64,000 bases of DNA from Deltaproteobacteria bacterium. GTDB taxonomy: Bacteria; Myxococcota; Myxococcia; Myxococcales; 40CM-4-68-19. A program made the translations under genes and the position numbers. Shown in pieces: positions 38,160 to 50,342 of this stretch; position 1 is the first letter of the stretch; each line of letters starts with the position of its first letter. The stretch lies in NCBI GenBank assembly GCA_005879315.1, contig VBLC01000035.1, positions 1 to 64,000 of the forward strand, written 5' to 3'. Below the pieces are notes generated by a model. That model ran no database searches. It worked only from the letters and a program-made list of their open reading frames with translations, and was not told the DNA's origin.

Positions 38160-39644
38160 TTACAGTAACTGGAGGAGGCGCGCGCGAACAGCCTCTCTCG
38201 ACTCCGCGTCCGGAGCCGCGTGCAGCGCGCGCTCCAGCGCTTCGGTGGCCTTGCGCCGGAATCCCTTCTCCTCGTACAGGCCGGCGAGCGCGCGCAGCGC
38301 CGGGAAGAGATTCGGCCGCAGCTCGACCGCCCGCTCGTACTCGGTCAGCGCGCTGAAGAGATCGCCTTGCGCCTGCATGGCCTTGGCGAGGGCGAAGTGG
38401 GCTCGCGCCGAAAATGGATCCTCGCGCGCCGCTTCCTCCAGCGTCTTGCGCGCCTCGGCCGCCTGGCCTGCCTCGAGCAGGCCGGTGCCTTTCTGGTACA
38501 GCCGCTCCGCTTTCTCGCTCGCCTGCGGCGACGCCTCCGACTTTCCCGAGAGCCGCTCGGCGACCCGATGCAGCAGGTCGGGCAGATGGAAGGGCTTCTC
38601 CAGGTAGTCGTCGGCGCCGAAAGTCTCGCGCACGTCGCTCGCGTAGCGCCAGCCCCGATAGACGGCGCTGCAGAGGATCACCGGCACCGATCGCGTGCGC
38701 GCATTCGCCTTCAGCCGCGCGCACAGCTCGAAGCCGTGCACCTGGGGCAGCATGGCGTCGAGCAGGATCAGGTCGTAGCGCTCCTTCTCGATCTTCTTCT
38801 CCGCCTCACGGCCGTCGCGCGCCAGCTCCACGGCATACCCGGCGCTGCGCAGCGTCCGGTCGAGCAGCCGGAGGATCTCGGGGTCGTCGTCCACCGCCAG
38901 GATGCGCGCCGGGCCGACGCGGACGCCGACGGACCCGAGGACTTCCTCCTCGCTCTCGTCGCCGCCGACTTCCAGCTCGAGGGGCTCGAGATCCTCGAGA
39001 GAGTCGAGGTCCTGCAGGTTCTCCATGCCCTCGACGGTCTCGATCTCCTCGATCGTCTCGAGCTCGTCCTTCCTGGCCTGCCCAGCGCTCGCCGCCGGCG
39101 GCGGCCCGCGATCGAACGGCCCGGTCTCGCCTCTCACGCCGGGAAGGATGACCGCCACGCCGACTTCCGAATCCGCCGCGAGCGCGCCCCCGCGCCAGGA
39201 GCTCTCGCCCTGATCCTTGGCGTCGTAGGCGAAGGTGATGGCTTCGCGCAGCGGCCCCGGCAGCGCGGCGTAGGCGGAGATCTCCATGCCGGTGGCGAAG
39301 CGCAGCTCCTCGAGCACCTCCTCGTTCTCCACCGCGGCGTTGACCGCCACGTGGAGCCGGCCGCCCTCGTCGGAGAGGGGCAGGACGAGATCGGACTCCG
39401 CCACCAGCCGGGGAATCCTGGCGAGGACGGCCAGGTCGATGTTGGTGCGGGAGAGATCGACCCCCGGCATTCCCAGGTGCTCGGCCATCACGCCGACGAG
39501 GTCTGGCTCGGGGACGCCCTGTTCGAGCAGGCTGCCGAGGAAGTCGGCCGGGCTCTTCGCCCGCGCCGCTGCGTCCTGGAGCGCGGCCTCCGGCAGCGTC
39601 CCGCGCTGCGCCAGGAGGCGTGCGATGGGTTCCACGCTGGTCAT
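38160..39644 (-). CDS. MshEN-REC-TPR response regulator
   Basis: This 494-residue protein has three parts. The N-terminal domain (1-150) resembles the GspE/MshE N-terminal region (LLAQRGTLPEAAL, LLEQGV, LAEHLGMPGVDLSR), a fold known to bind c-di-GMP in some proteins. An acidic linker (about 190-240, rich in Glu-Glu/Leu) follows. The receiver domain is at about 245-365, with ILAVDDDPEIL, phospho-acceptor LILLDAMLPQ and the Lys in YLEKPF. TPR helices run from about 375 to the end. It has no DNA-binding output, so it probably works by protein contacts. The start is ATG 39644, divergent from the CHAD gene. Confidence 0.87.
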   Translation of the reverse strand: MTSVEPIARLLAQRGTLPEAALQDAAARAKSPADFLGSLLEQGVPEPDLVGVMAEHLGMPGVDLSRTNIDLAVLARIPRLVAESDLVLPLSDEGGRLHVAVNAAVENEEVLEELRFATGMEISAYAALPGPLREAITFAYDAKDQGESSWRGGALAADSEVGVAVILPGVRGETGPFDRGPPPAASAGQARKDELETIEEIETVEGMENLQDLDSLEDLEPLELEVGGDESEEEVLGSVGVRVGPARILAVDDDPEILRLLDRTLRSAGYAVELARDGREAEKKIEKERYDLILLDAMLPQVHGFELCARLKANARTRSVPVILCSAVYRGWRYASDVRETFGADDYLEKPFHLPDLLHRVAERLSGKSEASPQASEKAERLYQKGTGLLEAGQAAEARKTLEEAAREDPFSARAHFALAKAMQAQGDLFSALTEYERAVELRPNLFPALRALAGLYEEKGFRRKATEALERALHAAPDAESREAVRARLLQLL

Positions 39645-39706
39645 GACAGCTCGTCGAAGACGCTATCACGATAGAACGCATCGCTTCAGGTAGGCTGCGC
39701 CCGGCG

Positions 39707-40522
39707 ATGGCGAAGCCGACCGTCCCCAGAGGCCTGGGCCCGCGCACTCCGCTGCGCATCGCGGCGCCACGGCTGCTCGAGGCGCGCCTGGGCGACGTGC
39801 GCAAGTACGAGCAGGCGCTCTTGCGCGGGCTGCCGGCGGAGCCGATCCACGACATGCGCGTCGCCTCGCGCCGCCTGCGCGCCGCGCTGGACGTCTTCGG
39901 CCTGCGCAATCTGGAGCCGGGGGTGAAGGAGCTGCAGGACGCGCTCGGAGCCGTCCGCGATCTGCAGCTGCAAGTTGCTTGGTTCGCGCGGCGCTCGCGG
40001 GCGCTGGCGGCTCGCCGTCGCGATCTCCTCCCCAGCGCGGCCGCTGCCTTTCGCCGCACACTCGATGTCTGGCGGTCACGCACTGCGCAGGGCATCGTCG
40101 AGGCGACCCTGGAGTTGGCCGCGCGCGGCAGATTCGGCGGGCCCCGCATGCGGCGCATCGTCCGCAAGCGGCTCGGCATGGTGGCGAGGCGCATGCGCGC
40201 GGTGGAGCAGAATCCCGATGCGCTGACCGCGCACCGGCTGCGGATCGCGGTCAAGAAGCTGCGCTACTGCGCCGAGCTGGCCGGGCCGGCCCTGCCCAAG
40301 CAGAGTAAAAAGCTGCTCGGCCAGCTCGTCCCGCTGCAGGAGATGCTCGGCGACTTGCACGACATGGACGTGCGCATCGCGCTGCTCGGCGTGATGCGCG
40401 CATCCGGCCTGCGCCGCAGCGAGCGAGCACGGCGCGCTCGGCTCGCGCAGCAGCTCCTGCGCGAGCTGCTGCGCTGGCAGAAGAAGAACCTGGTCCACCA
40501 CTTGCGCCGGGAGTGGGACTGA
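39707..40522 (+). CDS. CHAD domain-containing protein
   Basis: This 271-residue all-helical CHAD protein has the conserved histidine helix IHDMRVASRRLRAALDVF and the second-half copy LTAHRLRIAVKKLRYCAEL, followed by LQEMLGDLHDMDVRIALL. CHAD domains bind inorganic polyphosphate through these basic/His faces. No CYTH phosphatase partner is in the window. The 3' end is four bases from the convergent mutase gene. Confidence 0.92.
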   Translation: MAKPTVPRGLGPRTPLRIAAPRLLEARLGDVRKYEQALLRGLPAEPIHDMRVASRRLRAALDVFGLRNLEPGVKELQDALGAVRDLQLQVAWFARRSRALAARRRDLLPSAAAAFRRTLDVWRSRTAQGIVEATLELAARGRFGGPRMRRIVRKRLGMVARRMRAVEQNPDALTAHRLRIAVKKLRYCAELAGPALPKQSKKLLGQLVPLQEMLGDLHDMDVRIALLGVMRASGLRRSERARRARLAQQLLRELLRWQKKNLVHHLRREWD

Positions 40523-40525
40523 CCG

Positions 40526-42136
40526 TTAACGTCCGTGCTCGCCGAAGACGTCGCGCATCGCGTTGGCGATCTCGCCCAGGGTCGCGCGCGCCTTCACTGC
40601 CGCCACGATGCGCGGGACCAGGTTCTCGGTTCCCTTGGCGGCGGAGCGCAGATCGTTGACCGCCCGCTGCGCAGCGCTGCCGTCCCGCGATTTGCGGAAG
40701 GCGCGCAGCCGCGCGATCTGCTGCTCCTCCAGTGCCGGATCGACCCGGAGCGTCTCGATGGGCGGCTCGCCCTCGACGGCGAATTCATTCACTCCGACCA
40801 CGATCTGCCGCTTCTCCTCCACCTCGCGCTGCGCAGTGTAGGCGGCGTCCTCGATCTCGCGCTGCGGGACCCCGCGCGAGATGGCCTCGACCATCCCGCC
40901 CATCTCATCGACGCGCCGCAGGGAATCGAGCGCCTTCGCCTCGAGCTCGTCGGTGATCGCCTCCAGCGCATGGGAGCCGCCCAGCGGATCGATGAAGTCG
41001 CAGACGCCGCTCTCGTGGGCGATGATCTGCTGCGTGCGCAGAGCGATGCGCGCGCTCGCTTCGGTGGGCAGGCTGAGGGCCTCGTCGCGGCCGTTGGTGT
41101 GCAGCGACTGGCAGCCGCCCAGCACCGCCGCCATCGCCTGCAGCGCGACACGCACGACGTTGTTGTCGGGCTGCTGCGCAGTCAGCGTCGATCCCGCCGT
41201 CTGCGCATGGAAGCGCAGCGTCCAGGAGCGCGGGTCGCGCGCCTTGAACCTCTCCTTCATCGTCCGCGCCCAGATGCGGCGCGCGGCCCGGAACTTCGCC
41301 ACCTCCTCGATGAAGTTGTTGTGCACGTTGAAGAAGAACGAGAGCCTCCCGGCGAAGGAGTCGACGTCCAACCCGCGCCTCACCGCCGCCTCGACGTAGG
41401 CGATGCCGTCGCCCAGGGTGAAAGCAATCTCCTGCGCCGCCGTCGAGCCGGCCTCGCGGATGTGATAGCCGGAGATCGAAATCGGGTTCCATTTGGGAAT
41501 GACTTTGGAGCAATACTCGAAAGTATCGGTGATCAATCGCATCGAGGGCGCCGGCGGATAGATATAGGTTCCGCGCGCCATGTATTCCTTCAAGATGTCG
41601 TTCTGGACCGTCCCCGAGAGCGACGCGGGTGGCGTGCCGTGCGCCTCGCCCACCGCCTGATAGAGGGCGAGCAGGGTCGCGGCGGTGGCATTGATGGTCA
41701 TTGAAGTCGATACTTTGCCCAGATCGATTCCTTTGAAGAGCCGCTCCATGTCGTCGACGGAATCGATGGCCACCCCCACGCGGCCGACTTCGCCGCGCGC
41801 CTTGGGGCTGTCGGAATCGTGGCCCATCTGCGTCGGCAGATCGAAGGCGGTCGAAAGTCCCGTCTGCCCCGATTGCAGCAGATAGCGGAAGCGCGCGTTG
41901 GTCTCTTCGGCCGTGCCGAAACCCGCGTACTGGCGCATGGTCCAGAAACGGCCGCGGTACATGCTCGGCTGGATCCCGCGCGTGAACGGATCCTGTCCGG
42001 GAAAGCCGAGCTTCGGGTCGGGCTCGGCCGGCGAGTAGAGCGGCTTCACCTCGATACCGCTCGAGGTGCGGAACTGGGGCTTTCGCAAGGCGGCCTTGCC
42101 GTAGACCTCGCGCTCCCATTTCTCCAGCGGAGTCAT
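40526..42136 (-). CDS. Methylmalonyl-CoA mutase large subunit lacking the B12-binding domain
   Basis: This 536-residue acyl-CoA mutase TIM-barrel subunit interconverts methylmalonyl- and succinyl-CoA with adenosylcobalamin. Substrate residues match methylmalonyl-CoA rather than isobutyryl-CoA mutase: Tyr in [12 protein letters not shown] and Arg in [12 protein letters not shown] (Phe and Gln in IcmA). [15 protein letters not shown] and [10 protein letters not shown] are family signatures. The sequence stops before any DxHxxG cobalamin domain, so a separate small subunit must exist outside this window. It starts at ATG 42136, overlapping the methyltransferase stop by four bases (ATGA). Confidence 0.92.
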   Translation of the reverse strand: MTPLEKWEREVYGKAALRKPQFRTSSGIEVKPLYSPAEPDPKLGFPGQDPFTRGIQPSMYRGRFWTMRQYAGFGTAEETNARFRYLLQSGQTGLSTAFDLPTQMGHDSDSPKARGEVGRVGVAIDSVDDMERLFKGIDLGKVSTSMTINATAATLLALYQAVGEAHGTPPASLSGTVQNDILKEYMARGTYIYPPAPSMRLITDTFEYCSKVIPKWNPISISGYHIREAGSTAAQEIAFTLGDGIAYVEAAVRRGLDVDSFAGRLSFFFNVHNNFIEEVAKFRAARRIWARTMKERFKARDPRSWTLRFHAQTAGSTLTAQQPDNNVVRVALQAMAAVLGGCQSLHTNGRDEALSLPTEASARIALRTQQIIAHESGVCDFIDPLGGSHALEAITDELEAKALDSLRRVDEMGGMVEAISRGVPQREIEDAAYTAQREVEEKRQIVVGVNEFAVEGEPPIETLRVDPALEEQQIARLRAFRKSRDGSAAQRAVNDLRSAAKGTENLVPRIVAAVKARATLGEIANAMRDVFGEHGR

Positions 42137-42918
42137 CTGCGCACTCCTTCTGCCCAAAAGATGGCGTACCAGAATGCCGAGTCGGGGCGTTCGGCCCAGC
42201 CGCGCAATCCGGCGATCGCAGCGTCGAACTCGGCGGAGTCGAGCAGCTGCTGTCCGACGATGGCGTCGCGCGCGCCGAGAAAGAGCCCGGCCATGTTCTC
42301 GACCAGGGCGGGGAATTTCTCTTCGCCGGCGCAGGCGCCGAAGAAGAGGAACGTGCAGCGCACGGGAGAAGCGCCCGCGCCGTGGAGCAGCGAGACCAGC
42401 CGCCGTCCGACATAGGGGTCGCAGCCGAGGCGATCGTAGGTCCGCTGATAGGCGCGCCAGAGCGCGGCGAAGCCCGGGGGCTCGGGATGGCAGCGGAGCA
42501 CGTCGTGATCGTCGTCCTGCAGGACGACCCGCCCCGAGGGCCGCACCGCGCGCACCATCTGCCGCACCACTGCGGCCGGATCGCGGACGTGCTCGAGCAG
42601 GAAGCGCGCGTGGGCGACGTCGAAGCTGCCCCACTCCTCCGGGCGCAGCGGCGGATCCTGCGCATCGCCGCGGCGCAGCTCGAGGCGCTCGTGCCGCGCC
42701 GCCCGGCCGAGCTGCTCTTCGCTGCGCTCGATGCCCACCACACGCGCCCCGGCCTCCGCCATGGCCGCGCTGAACTGCCCCAGCCCGGCGCCGAAATCGA
42801 CGATGCGCTCGCCTCCGCGCAGCCGCAGCTCGCGCAGGCCGGCGTCGTTGATGAGCGAATTCAGGAGCGCCAGCCGCTCCTGTTCCTTCGGCGAGGTGCC
42901 ATGGAGATAGGCTTCCAA
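42133..42918 (-). CDS. Class I SAM-dependent methyltransferase
   Basis: This 261-residue methyltransferase has the SAM motifs [20 protein letters not shown] (motif I), [11 protein letters not shown] (acidic post-I), [10 protein letters not shown] and [19 protein letters not shown]. It starts [16 protein letters not shown], a form seen in small-molecule or quinone-type methyltransferases. The substrate is unknown. The start is TTG 42918, immediately after the biotin-carrier TGA; it is flanked by BCCP and the mutase in one overlapping operon, an unexpected insertion in that pathway. Confidence 0.87.
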   Translation of the reverse strand: MEAYLHGTSPKEQERLALLNSLINDAGLRELRLRGGERIVDFGAGLGQFSAAMAEAGARVVGIERSEEQLGRAARHERLELRRGDAQDPPLRPEEWGSFDVAHARFLLEHVRDPAAVVRQMVRAVRPSGRVVLQDDDHDVLRCHPEPPGFAALWRAYQRTYDRLGCDPYVGRRLVSLLHGAGASPVRCTFLFFGACAGEEKFPALVENMAGLFLGARDAIVGQQLLDSAEFDAAIAGLRGWAERPDSAFWYAIFWAEGVRR

Positions 42919-43422
42919 TCAGGTCACCACCGCGAGCTTCGCGCCCGACTCGACTGCCGCGCCTTCCACTGCGCGCAGCTCCGTCACCTTGCCGGCCTTG
43001 GGGCTCTTGAGCTCGTTCTCCATCTTCATCGCCTCCACGACCACCAGGCCCTGGCCCTCCGCAACTTCGTCGCCGACCTTGACCAGCACGCGGGCGATCT
43101 TTCCCGGCATCGGCGCATCGACGCGCTGCGGACCTTCCAGGCTGAACTTGCCCGCGGCCCGCCGCAGGCGTAGCCGCCGCTCGTCGAGCAGCTCCAGCTC
43201 GTGCACGTTCTCGTTCACCAGCACGAGAAGGCGGCCCTCGCCTTTGGGCTCGATGTCGCAGCGAACGCTGCGCGTTCCGGCGATGAGGCTCAGCGCCGAT
43301 CCCTGTAGATGGACCGCATCGACCTCCAGCGCGCGGCCGCCGATCGAGACGCGATAGCCGCTGCCGTGCGGCGTCACCTCGACCACCTGCTCCTCGCCGC
43401 CGAGCACCGCGTGGTATCTCAT
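42919..43422 (-). CDS. Biotin carboxyl carrier subunit of an acyl-CoA carboxylase
   Basis: This 167-residue protein has a C-terminal biotinyl domain (about 95-167) with the biotin-attachment motif [11 protein letters not shown] and [18 protein letters not shown]. The N-terminal half resembles the linker region of propionyl-CoA-carboxylase alpha chains. Here carrier and carboxylase are separate polypeptides. The ATG overlaps the biotin carboxylase stop by four bases (ATGA). Confidence 0.92.
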   Translation of the reverse strand: MRYHAVLGGEEQVVEVTPHGSGYRVSIGGRALEVDAVHLQGSALSLIAGTRSVRCDIEPKGEGRLLVLVNENVHELELLDERRLRLRRAAGKFSLEGPQRVDAPMPGKIARVLVKVGDEVAEGQGLVVVEAMKMENELKSPKAGKVTELRAVEGAAVESGAKLAVVT

Positions 43423-44948
43423 CGCGGCCTCCGCAGCGCCGCGATGCGCCCGGCGCGCGCCCAGGGCGACTCGGCCGGCTGCGCGCCGTCTGCCTGGTGC
43501 AAGGCCGCTCGCTGGTCCTGCTCGAATTGCCAGATCGCCGCGGCGGCGAGCGCCATGTCTTCGTCGCCGGTCCGCTCCTTGCGCAAGAGCCTCCCTTGCG
43601 CGCGCGCGAGAAGGCCGGTGTCGTAGTCGCCGGCGCGAAACTCCTCCAGCTCGAGGACGCGCCGGAGGTACGCGACGTTCGTGGTGATGCCCTTCACCAC
43701 CGTCTCGGCCAACGCTCGCCGCAGCCGCTCGATGGCGAGCGCCCGCGATTCCGCCCAGACGGCGAGCTTGCCGATCATCGGATCGTAATGCCGCGGCACC
43801 TCGGAACCGCTCTCGAAGCCGCAGTCGTTGCGCACCCCCGGCCCCTGCGCCAGGCGCAGCTCCGCGATGGTCCCGGGGCTGGGCATGAAATTGCGCGCCG
43901 GGTCCTCGGCGTAGAGCCGCGCCTCGATGGCGTGCCCGCGCAGGTGGCGGAGCACGTCCTCCTGCGACCAGGGCAGCCGCGCGCCACTCGCGATCTCGAT
44001 CTGCCAGCGCACCAGATCGAGGCCGGTGCACAGCTCGGTGACCGGATGCTCGACTTGCAGCCGCGTGTTCATCTCCAGGAAAAAGAAGCTGCGCGTGTTG
44101 CCGTCGACGAGGAATTCGCAGGTCCCGGCGCCGACGTAATCGACCGCGCGGGCGGCCTCCACCGCCACGCGGCCCATCGCCTGGCGCATCTCCGGCGTGA
44201 CGAGGGCGCTGGGCGTCTCCTCGATCACCTTCTGGTGCCGCCGCTGCACGCTGCACTCGCGCTCGCCCAGCCAGATGCAGCCGCCCTGCTGATCGGCGAA
44301 GACCTGGATCTCGACGTGCCGCGGGCGCGCCACCGCCTTCTCCAGATAGACGCGGCCGTCGCCGAAGGCGTTCGAGGCCTCGCGCTGCGCAGTGGCGAGC
44401 GCCGGATCGAACTCGCGCGGATCGGTGACCAGGCGCATGCCCTTTCCCCCGCCGCCCGCCGCCGCCTTGAGCATGATGGGATAGCCGATCTGCAGGGCGA
44501 ACTCCTTGGCCGCAGCTTCCCCGCCCGCGGGGATGGGCTCGCGCAGCCCCGGCACCACCGGTACGCCGGCCTCGATCATCTTGCGTCGGGCTCGCGTCTT
44601 CTCGCCCATCTCCTCCATCGCTTCGGGCGGCGGGCCGATGAAGACGAGCCCCGCCTCGGCACAGGCGCGGGCGAAGCGCGCGTTCTCGGAGAGAAAGCCG
44701 TAGCCGGGATGGACGGCGTCCGCGCGGGTTTTCCTGGCCGCGGCGATGATGTTCTCGATCGACAAGTAGCTTTCGCGCGAGGCGGGCGGGCCCACGCGCA
44801 CCGCCTCGTCGCAGGAGCGGACGTGCAGCGCGGCGCGGTCGGCGTCGCTGTAGACGGCGACGGTGCGCAGCCCCATCTCGCGGCAGGTGCGAGCCACGCG
44901 CAGGGCGATTTCGCCGCGGTTGGCGATCAGGACCTTGGCGATGTTCAC
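43419..44948 (-). CDS. Acyl-CoA carboxylase biotin carboxylase subunit
   Basis: This 509-residue ATP-grasp biotin carboxylase starts [15 protein letters not shown] and has [14 protein letters not shown] (ATP loop), [21 protein letters not shown] and [16 protein letters not shown] (catalytic Glu/Arg). The last ~60 residues extend past the core domain without a biotinyl domain, which is encoded by the next gene. It probably forms propionyl-CoA carboxylase with the carrier and the carboxyltransferase at 50343-51989, given the mutase in the same operon. The start is GTG 44948. Confidence 0.93.
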   Translation of the reverse strand: MNIAKVLIANRGEIALRVARTCREMGLRTVAVYSDADRAALHVRSCDEAVRVGPPASRESYLSIENIIAAARKTRADAVHPGYGFLSENARFARACAEAGLVFIGPPPEAMEEMGEKTRARRKMIEAGVPVVPGLREPIPAGGEAAAKEFALQIGYPIMLKAAAGGGGKGMRLVTDPREFDPALATAQREASNAFGDGRVYLEKAVARPRHVEIQVFADQQGGCIWLGERECSVQRRHQKVIEETPSALVTPEMRQAMGRVAVEAARAVDYVGAGTCEFLVDGNTRSFFFLEMNTRLQVEHPVTELCTGLDLVRWQIEIASGARLPWSQEDVLRHLRGHAIEARLYAEDPARNFMPSPGTIAELRLAQGPGVRNDCGFESGSEVPRHYDPMIGKLAVWAESRALAIERLRRALAETVVKGITTNVAYLRRVLELEEFRAGDYDTGLLARAQGRLLRKERTGDEDMALAAAAIWQFEQDQRAALHQADGAQPAESPWARAGRIAALRRPR

Positions 44949-45007
44949 GAGGCGGAAGGTAGCAGAACTGGCGCGCCATCCCCATCGTGGCCGGAGGAGG
45001 AATGACC

Positions 45008-45508
45008 ATGCGCAACGAATCTTCCTTCGTGCCCTTCCTCGCCGGCTTCGGCGCCGGCGCGCTCTTCGCTGCGTTACTCGACCCACGGCGGGGCGCGGGC
45101 CGCAGAGCGCTCATCCGCGACAAGGCTCTCTCCCTCGTGCGGCAGGCGGGCGTCACCGCTGCGCGGCAGGGCAGGGATCTCAAGCAGCGCGCCCAGGGCC
45201 TGGCCCACGAGGTTTCCGCGCGCATCGAGGAGGAACAGCCGTCCGACGACGTGCTCGCCGAGCGCGTGCGTGCGCAGATCGGCCGGCCGGTCTCGCATCC
45301 CCGCTCCATCGAGGTGCGCGTCGAAGGCGGCGAGGTGATCCTCTCCGGACCGATCCTGAGAAGGGAGCTGGACGATCTCTTGCGCCGTGTGGCGCGCGTG
45401 CGCGGCGTGTGCGGCATCCGCAACGAGCTCGAGGTGCACGAGAGCGAAGGATCGGTGCCCGGTCTGCAGAGCGGCTCGCCCGGACCGTCAGGGCAGTCGC
45501 GCCGTTGA
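45008..45508 (+). CDS. YtxH/BON-type envelope protein
   Basis: This 166-residue protein has an N-terminal hydrophobic glycine-zipper segment FVPFLAGFGAGALFAALLDP followed by basic residues (YtxH-like). A helical stretch comes next, then a BON domain at about 75-140 (LAERVRAQIGRPVSHPRSIEVRVEGGEVILSGPI). BON domains attach to membranes or bind phospholipid and often respond to stress. The start is ATG 45008, seven bases after an ideal GGAGGAGG; ATG 45002 is too close to it. Divergent from the biotin carboxylase gene. Confidence 0.85.
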   Translation: MRNESSFVPFLAGFGAGALFAALLDPRRGAGRRALIRDKALSLVRQAGVTAARQGRDLKQRAQGLAHEVSARIEEEQPSDDVLAERVRAQIGRPVSHPRSIEVRVEGGEVILSGPILRRELDDLLRRVARVRGVCGIRNELEVHESEGSVPGLQSGSPGPSGQSRR

Positions 45509-45550
45509 GGGCAGTGCCGATCAGCTAGCGGCCATTGCTCCTGCCTGGCA

Positions 45551-45652
45551 CGAAAACGAGCACCAGCACGAGCTCGATCATCGAGCTCGAAAAGGAGCAC
45601 CAGCCCGAGCTCGAAATCGAGCACGAAAACCAGCACGAGGACGAGCACGGAT
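45551..45652. repeat. Degenerate hexamer array with a perfect dyad, convergent gap
   Basis: The 154-base gap between the BON gene (plus) and the amidohydrolase (minus) is largely a low-complexity run of hexamers of the general form NAGCNC / NACGAG. Inside it, 45569-45589 is a palindrome with arms CGAGCTCGAT and ATCGAGCTCG around a single C. Coding in either strand is improbable (simple repeats of Glu/Lys or Val/Leu). A bidirectional terminator or a DNA-binding array are the likely roles. Confidence 0.65.
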
Positions 45653-45662
45653 GATGGTCCCG

Positions 45663-48245
<2,583 letters not shown>

Positions 48246-48284
48246 GGGCGCGCATCTTCTGCAAAGGGCGCCGCGATGCAAAGC

Positions 48285-49220
48285 TCAATCCGCGGCTTCG
48301 AGCGCAGCGACCTTCGGCTTGTCGGCGCGATAGCGCAAGGGATCGACGGGTTCTCCCGCGAGGTCGAGCTGGTAATGCAGATGCGGGCCGGTCGATCGGC
48401 CGCTGTTGCCCGAGCGCGCGATGGGCTGGCCGCGCTCCACCCGCTCTCCCTCGCGGACGAGCAGGTCCTCGTTGTGGCAATAGATGGTGGCGACGCCGCG
48501 GCCGTGATCGAGCACGACGGTGCGGCCATTGAGGCTGTCGCTGCTGGCGCGACGGACGACGCCTTCGCCGGCCGCGCGCACCAGCGTTCCGAGGGGCACG
48601 CCGAGGTCGACTCCGTTGTGCAGCTTGCGACCGCCGAGCAGCGGATGCGCGCGCACGCCGAAAGGCGAAGTGATCCGCACCGACTGCGGCAGAGGCCAGC
48701 CGAGCGCGTAGGCGCTGCCGAGCATCAGCGCCTGGGAGGCGAGCCCGATGCGATCGGCGTACCGCGGGGGAAGCTGCCGGGCGAGCTCCTCCAGCGACGC
48801 GCCGCTGCCTTCCTTGTCGCGCGCGTAGCGGGCGGGCTCCTCCCCGCAGAAGAGGGCCAAGACCGCAGCCTCGTCGGAACCGAGGCTTCTCGACAGCGCG
48901 CGCAGCTGCGCGGCGAGCTGCGCCGGCGAGGCTGCGCCGAACTGCGCGCGCTCCCCTTCGTCGAGCTGGGCCGCCGCCGCCCAGGCGCCATAGCCGAGCG
49001 CTTGCGCAGGCGGCACCGGCGCAGGCAACGGCGGAGCTGGGGCGAGCCGACCGCCGTACACGCCGGCGCCGTAATAGGCGAGGAGCGGCCGCGCCGAGGT
49101 GCGGAATCCGAAGAGATGCGCAGAGGCGATGCGGACGATCGCGCCGGCCGGCGTGTGATACCAGGCGCCCCACAGGGAGAGCAGGCAGGCGAGCAATTCG
49201 GCGGCCGCGAGGCGCTTCAT
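48285..49220 (-). CDS. M23-family LytM metallopeptidase
   Basis: This 311-residue protein has a hydrophobic N-terminus and a helical middle (about 85-185, with AAQLRALSRSLGSDEAAVLALFCGEEPARYA). The LytM domain is at about 190-300, with both zinc motifs intact: LHNGVDLG (HxxxD) and GPHLHYQLD (HxH). Such enzymes cleave peptidoglycan cross-links or regulate amidases. Its ATG overlaps the stop of the next gene by four bases (ATGA). Confidence 0.9.
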   Translation of the reverse strand: MKRLAAAELLACLLSLWGAWYHTPAGAIVRIASAHLFGFRTSARPLLAYYGAGVYGGRLAPAPPLPAPVPPAQALGYGAWAAAAQLDEGERAQFGAASPAQLAAQLRALSRSLGSDEAAVLALFCGEEPARYARDKEGSGASLEELARQLPPRYADRIGLASQALMLGSAYALGWPLPQSVRITSPFGVRAHPLLGGRKLHNGVDLGVPLGTLVRAAGEGVVRRASSDSLNGRTVVLDHGRGVATIYCHNEDLLVREGERVERGQPIARSGNSGRSTGPHLHYQLDLAGEPVDPLRYRADKPKVAALEAAD

Positions 49221-49855
49221 CGAACGAGGGCGCCGATGGCCGCGGCGATGAGAGGAGCGAGCACGATCGCGGCGAACGCGCTTGTGCGGCGGCGGGCGGT
49301 GTCGGCGTACTCGAGCGAACGCAACACTGCGCGCGGCACGAGCAGAAGGATCAGCGCAAGGAGCGCAGCCGCCGCGAGCAGTTGCGCCAGCAGGGCAGAG
49401 TGAAGCGCGAGCTGCGCCGATCCCTGCACCAGGCGCGCCACCGAACGCGCTCCGGCGATGCCGGTCGCAAGCACCGCAACGGGCCGCACCATCCGCAGGG
49501 TCGGCCGCTTGCGCAAGAGCGCCTTGGCGAGCTCGATCTCGTCCGCCGGCGCCCGCTCCTGGTAGCCGAGCAGCGGCAGCGCGATCAGCCAGTCGGCGCA
49601 CAATTCCCAGAGGAGCGCCACGCCGCGAGCGAACACGGTCCGCTCCGCCAGCCCCACCAGATCGACCAGCGGCGCGGTGAACGACCAGCGGGAGAAGATG
49701 GCGTCGAAAAAGGCATCGACGCGGTCCACCAGCCAGAGCGCTTGATTGCCGACCACGTCGGCCGCGGCGTGCGCGCCGACCGCGACGAGCGCGCAGAGCC
49801 CGAGCGGCAGGAAGATCCAGCGCGCTCGATCGATCGCTTTGAGCGCTGCGTTCAG
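49217..49855 (-). CDS. Multi-pass membrane protein of unknown function (probable CTG start)
   Basis: Hydrophobic helices include RWIFLPLGLCALVAVGAHAA near the N-terminus and LLAQLLAAAALLALILLLVP and FAAIVLAPLIAAAIGAL near the C-terminus. The first is included only if the frame starts at CTG 49855, which overlaps the upstream TGA (CTGA); the first standard start is GTG 49756, which would remove it (179 rather than 212 residues). Starting at CTG gives the same 4-base overlap geometry as neighbouring gene pairs. No family recognised; located ahead of the M23 peptidase. Confidence 0.65.
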   Translation of the reverse strand: MNAALKAIDRARWIFLPLGLCALVAVGAHAAADVVGNQALWLVDRVDAFFDAIFSRWSFTAPLVDLVGLAERTVFARGVALLWELCADWLIALPLLGYQERAPADEIELAKALLRKRPTLRMVRPVAVLATGIAGARSVARLVQGSAQLALHSALLAQLLAAAALLALILLLVPRAVLRSLEYADTARRRTSAFAAIVLAPLIAAAIGALVR

Positions 49856-50328
49856 GCCCAGCTCTGCTTGCCCAGCGCGATGCGCTGGACCGCCTCCTCG
49901 ATGCGCTTCTTGCGGATCTCGGGTTTCTTCGCTTCCTCGATCCAGTCGACGTAGGCCTTGCGGTGCGAGGGCGGGAACTTCTCCCAGGCGGGCTTGGCCT
50001 GCACGTTGTGGTTGAGCGCCTTGACGAAGTCGGCCGGCGGCTCGACGATCTGCTGCTCCGCGACCAGGTCGAGCGCCACCCTCACCCGATCGCCGGGGCG
50101 CACGCCGAGCACGTCCTGCATCTGCCGATCGATGGCGATGGCGTGGCCGCCCTTGCCGTCGGGCGCCGCCGGCGCGCGCAGCGGGTGTCCGTTCAAGGTG
50201 CCGCGCACATCGACCCGGCCGCGCGAGCCGAGCGCGGCGCTCGCGTTGCGCGGCACGGGCAAGGACAGCCCGCCGCTCGTGGTGGAGACGAGCAGGGTGA
50301 CGAACTCGATCTTCCCCGCGCCGGCCAT
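49852..50328 (-). CDS. DUF1905/YdeI-OmpD-associated family protein
   Basis: This 158-residue protein has an N-terminal DUF1905 beta barrel (VTLLVSTTSGGLSLPVPRNASAALGSRGRVDVRGTLNG, VLGVRPGDRVRVALDL). A C-terminal YdeI/OmpD-associated helical tail follows (ALNHNVQAKPAWEKFPPSHRKAYVDWIEEAKKPEIRKKRI). The fusion is the standard family architecture; the function is unknown. It sits 14 bases after the carboxyltransferase gene in the same direction. Confidence 0.88.
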   Translation of the reverse strand: MAGAGKIEFVTLLVSTTSGGLSLPVPRNASAALGSRGRVDVRGTLNGHPLRAPAAPDGKGGHAIAIDRQMQDVLGVRPGDRVRVALDLVAEQQIVEPPADFVKALNHNVQAKPAWEKFPPSHRKAYVDWIEEAKKPEIRKKRIEEAVQRIALGKQSWA

Positions 50329-50342
50329 GCGCGGAGTCTACC

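Noticed and set aside
45551-45652. Long open frames through the hexamer repeat reading as Val/Leu- or Glu/Lys-rich peptides
   Set aside because: They are simple-repeat translations with no start or homology and lie in an intergenic array, not a gene.
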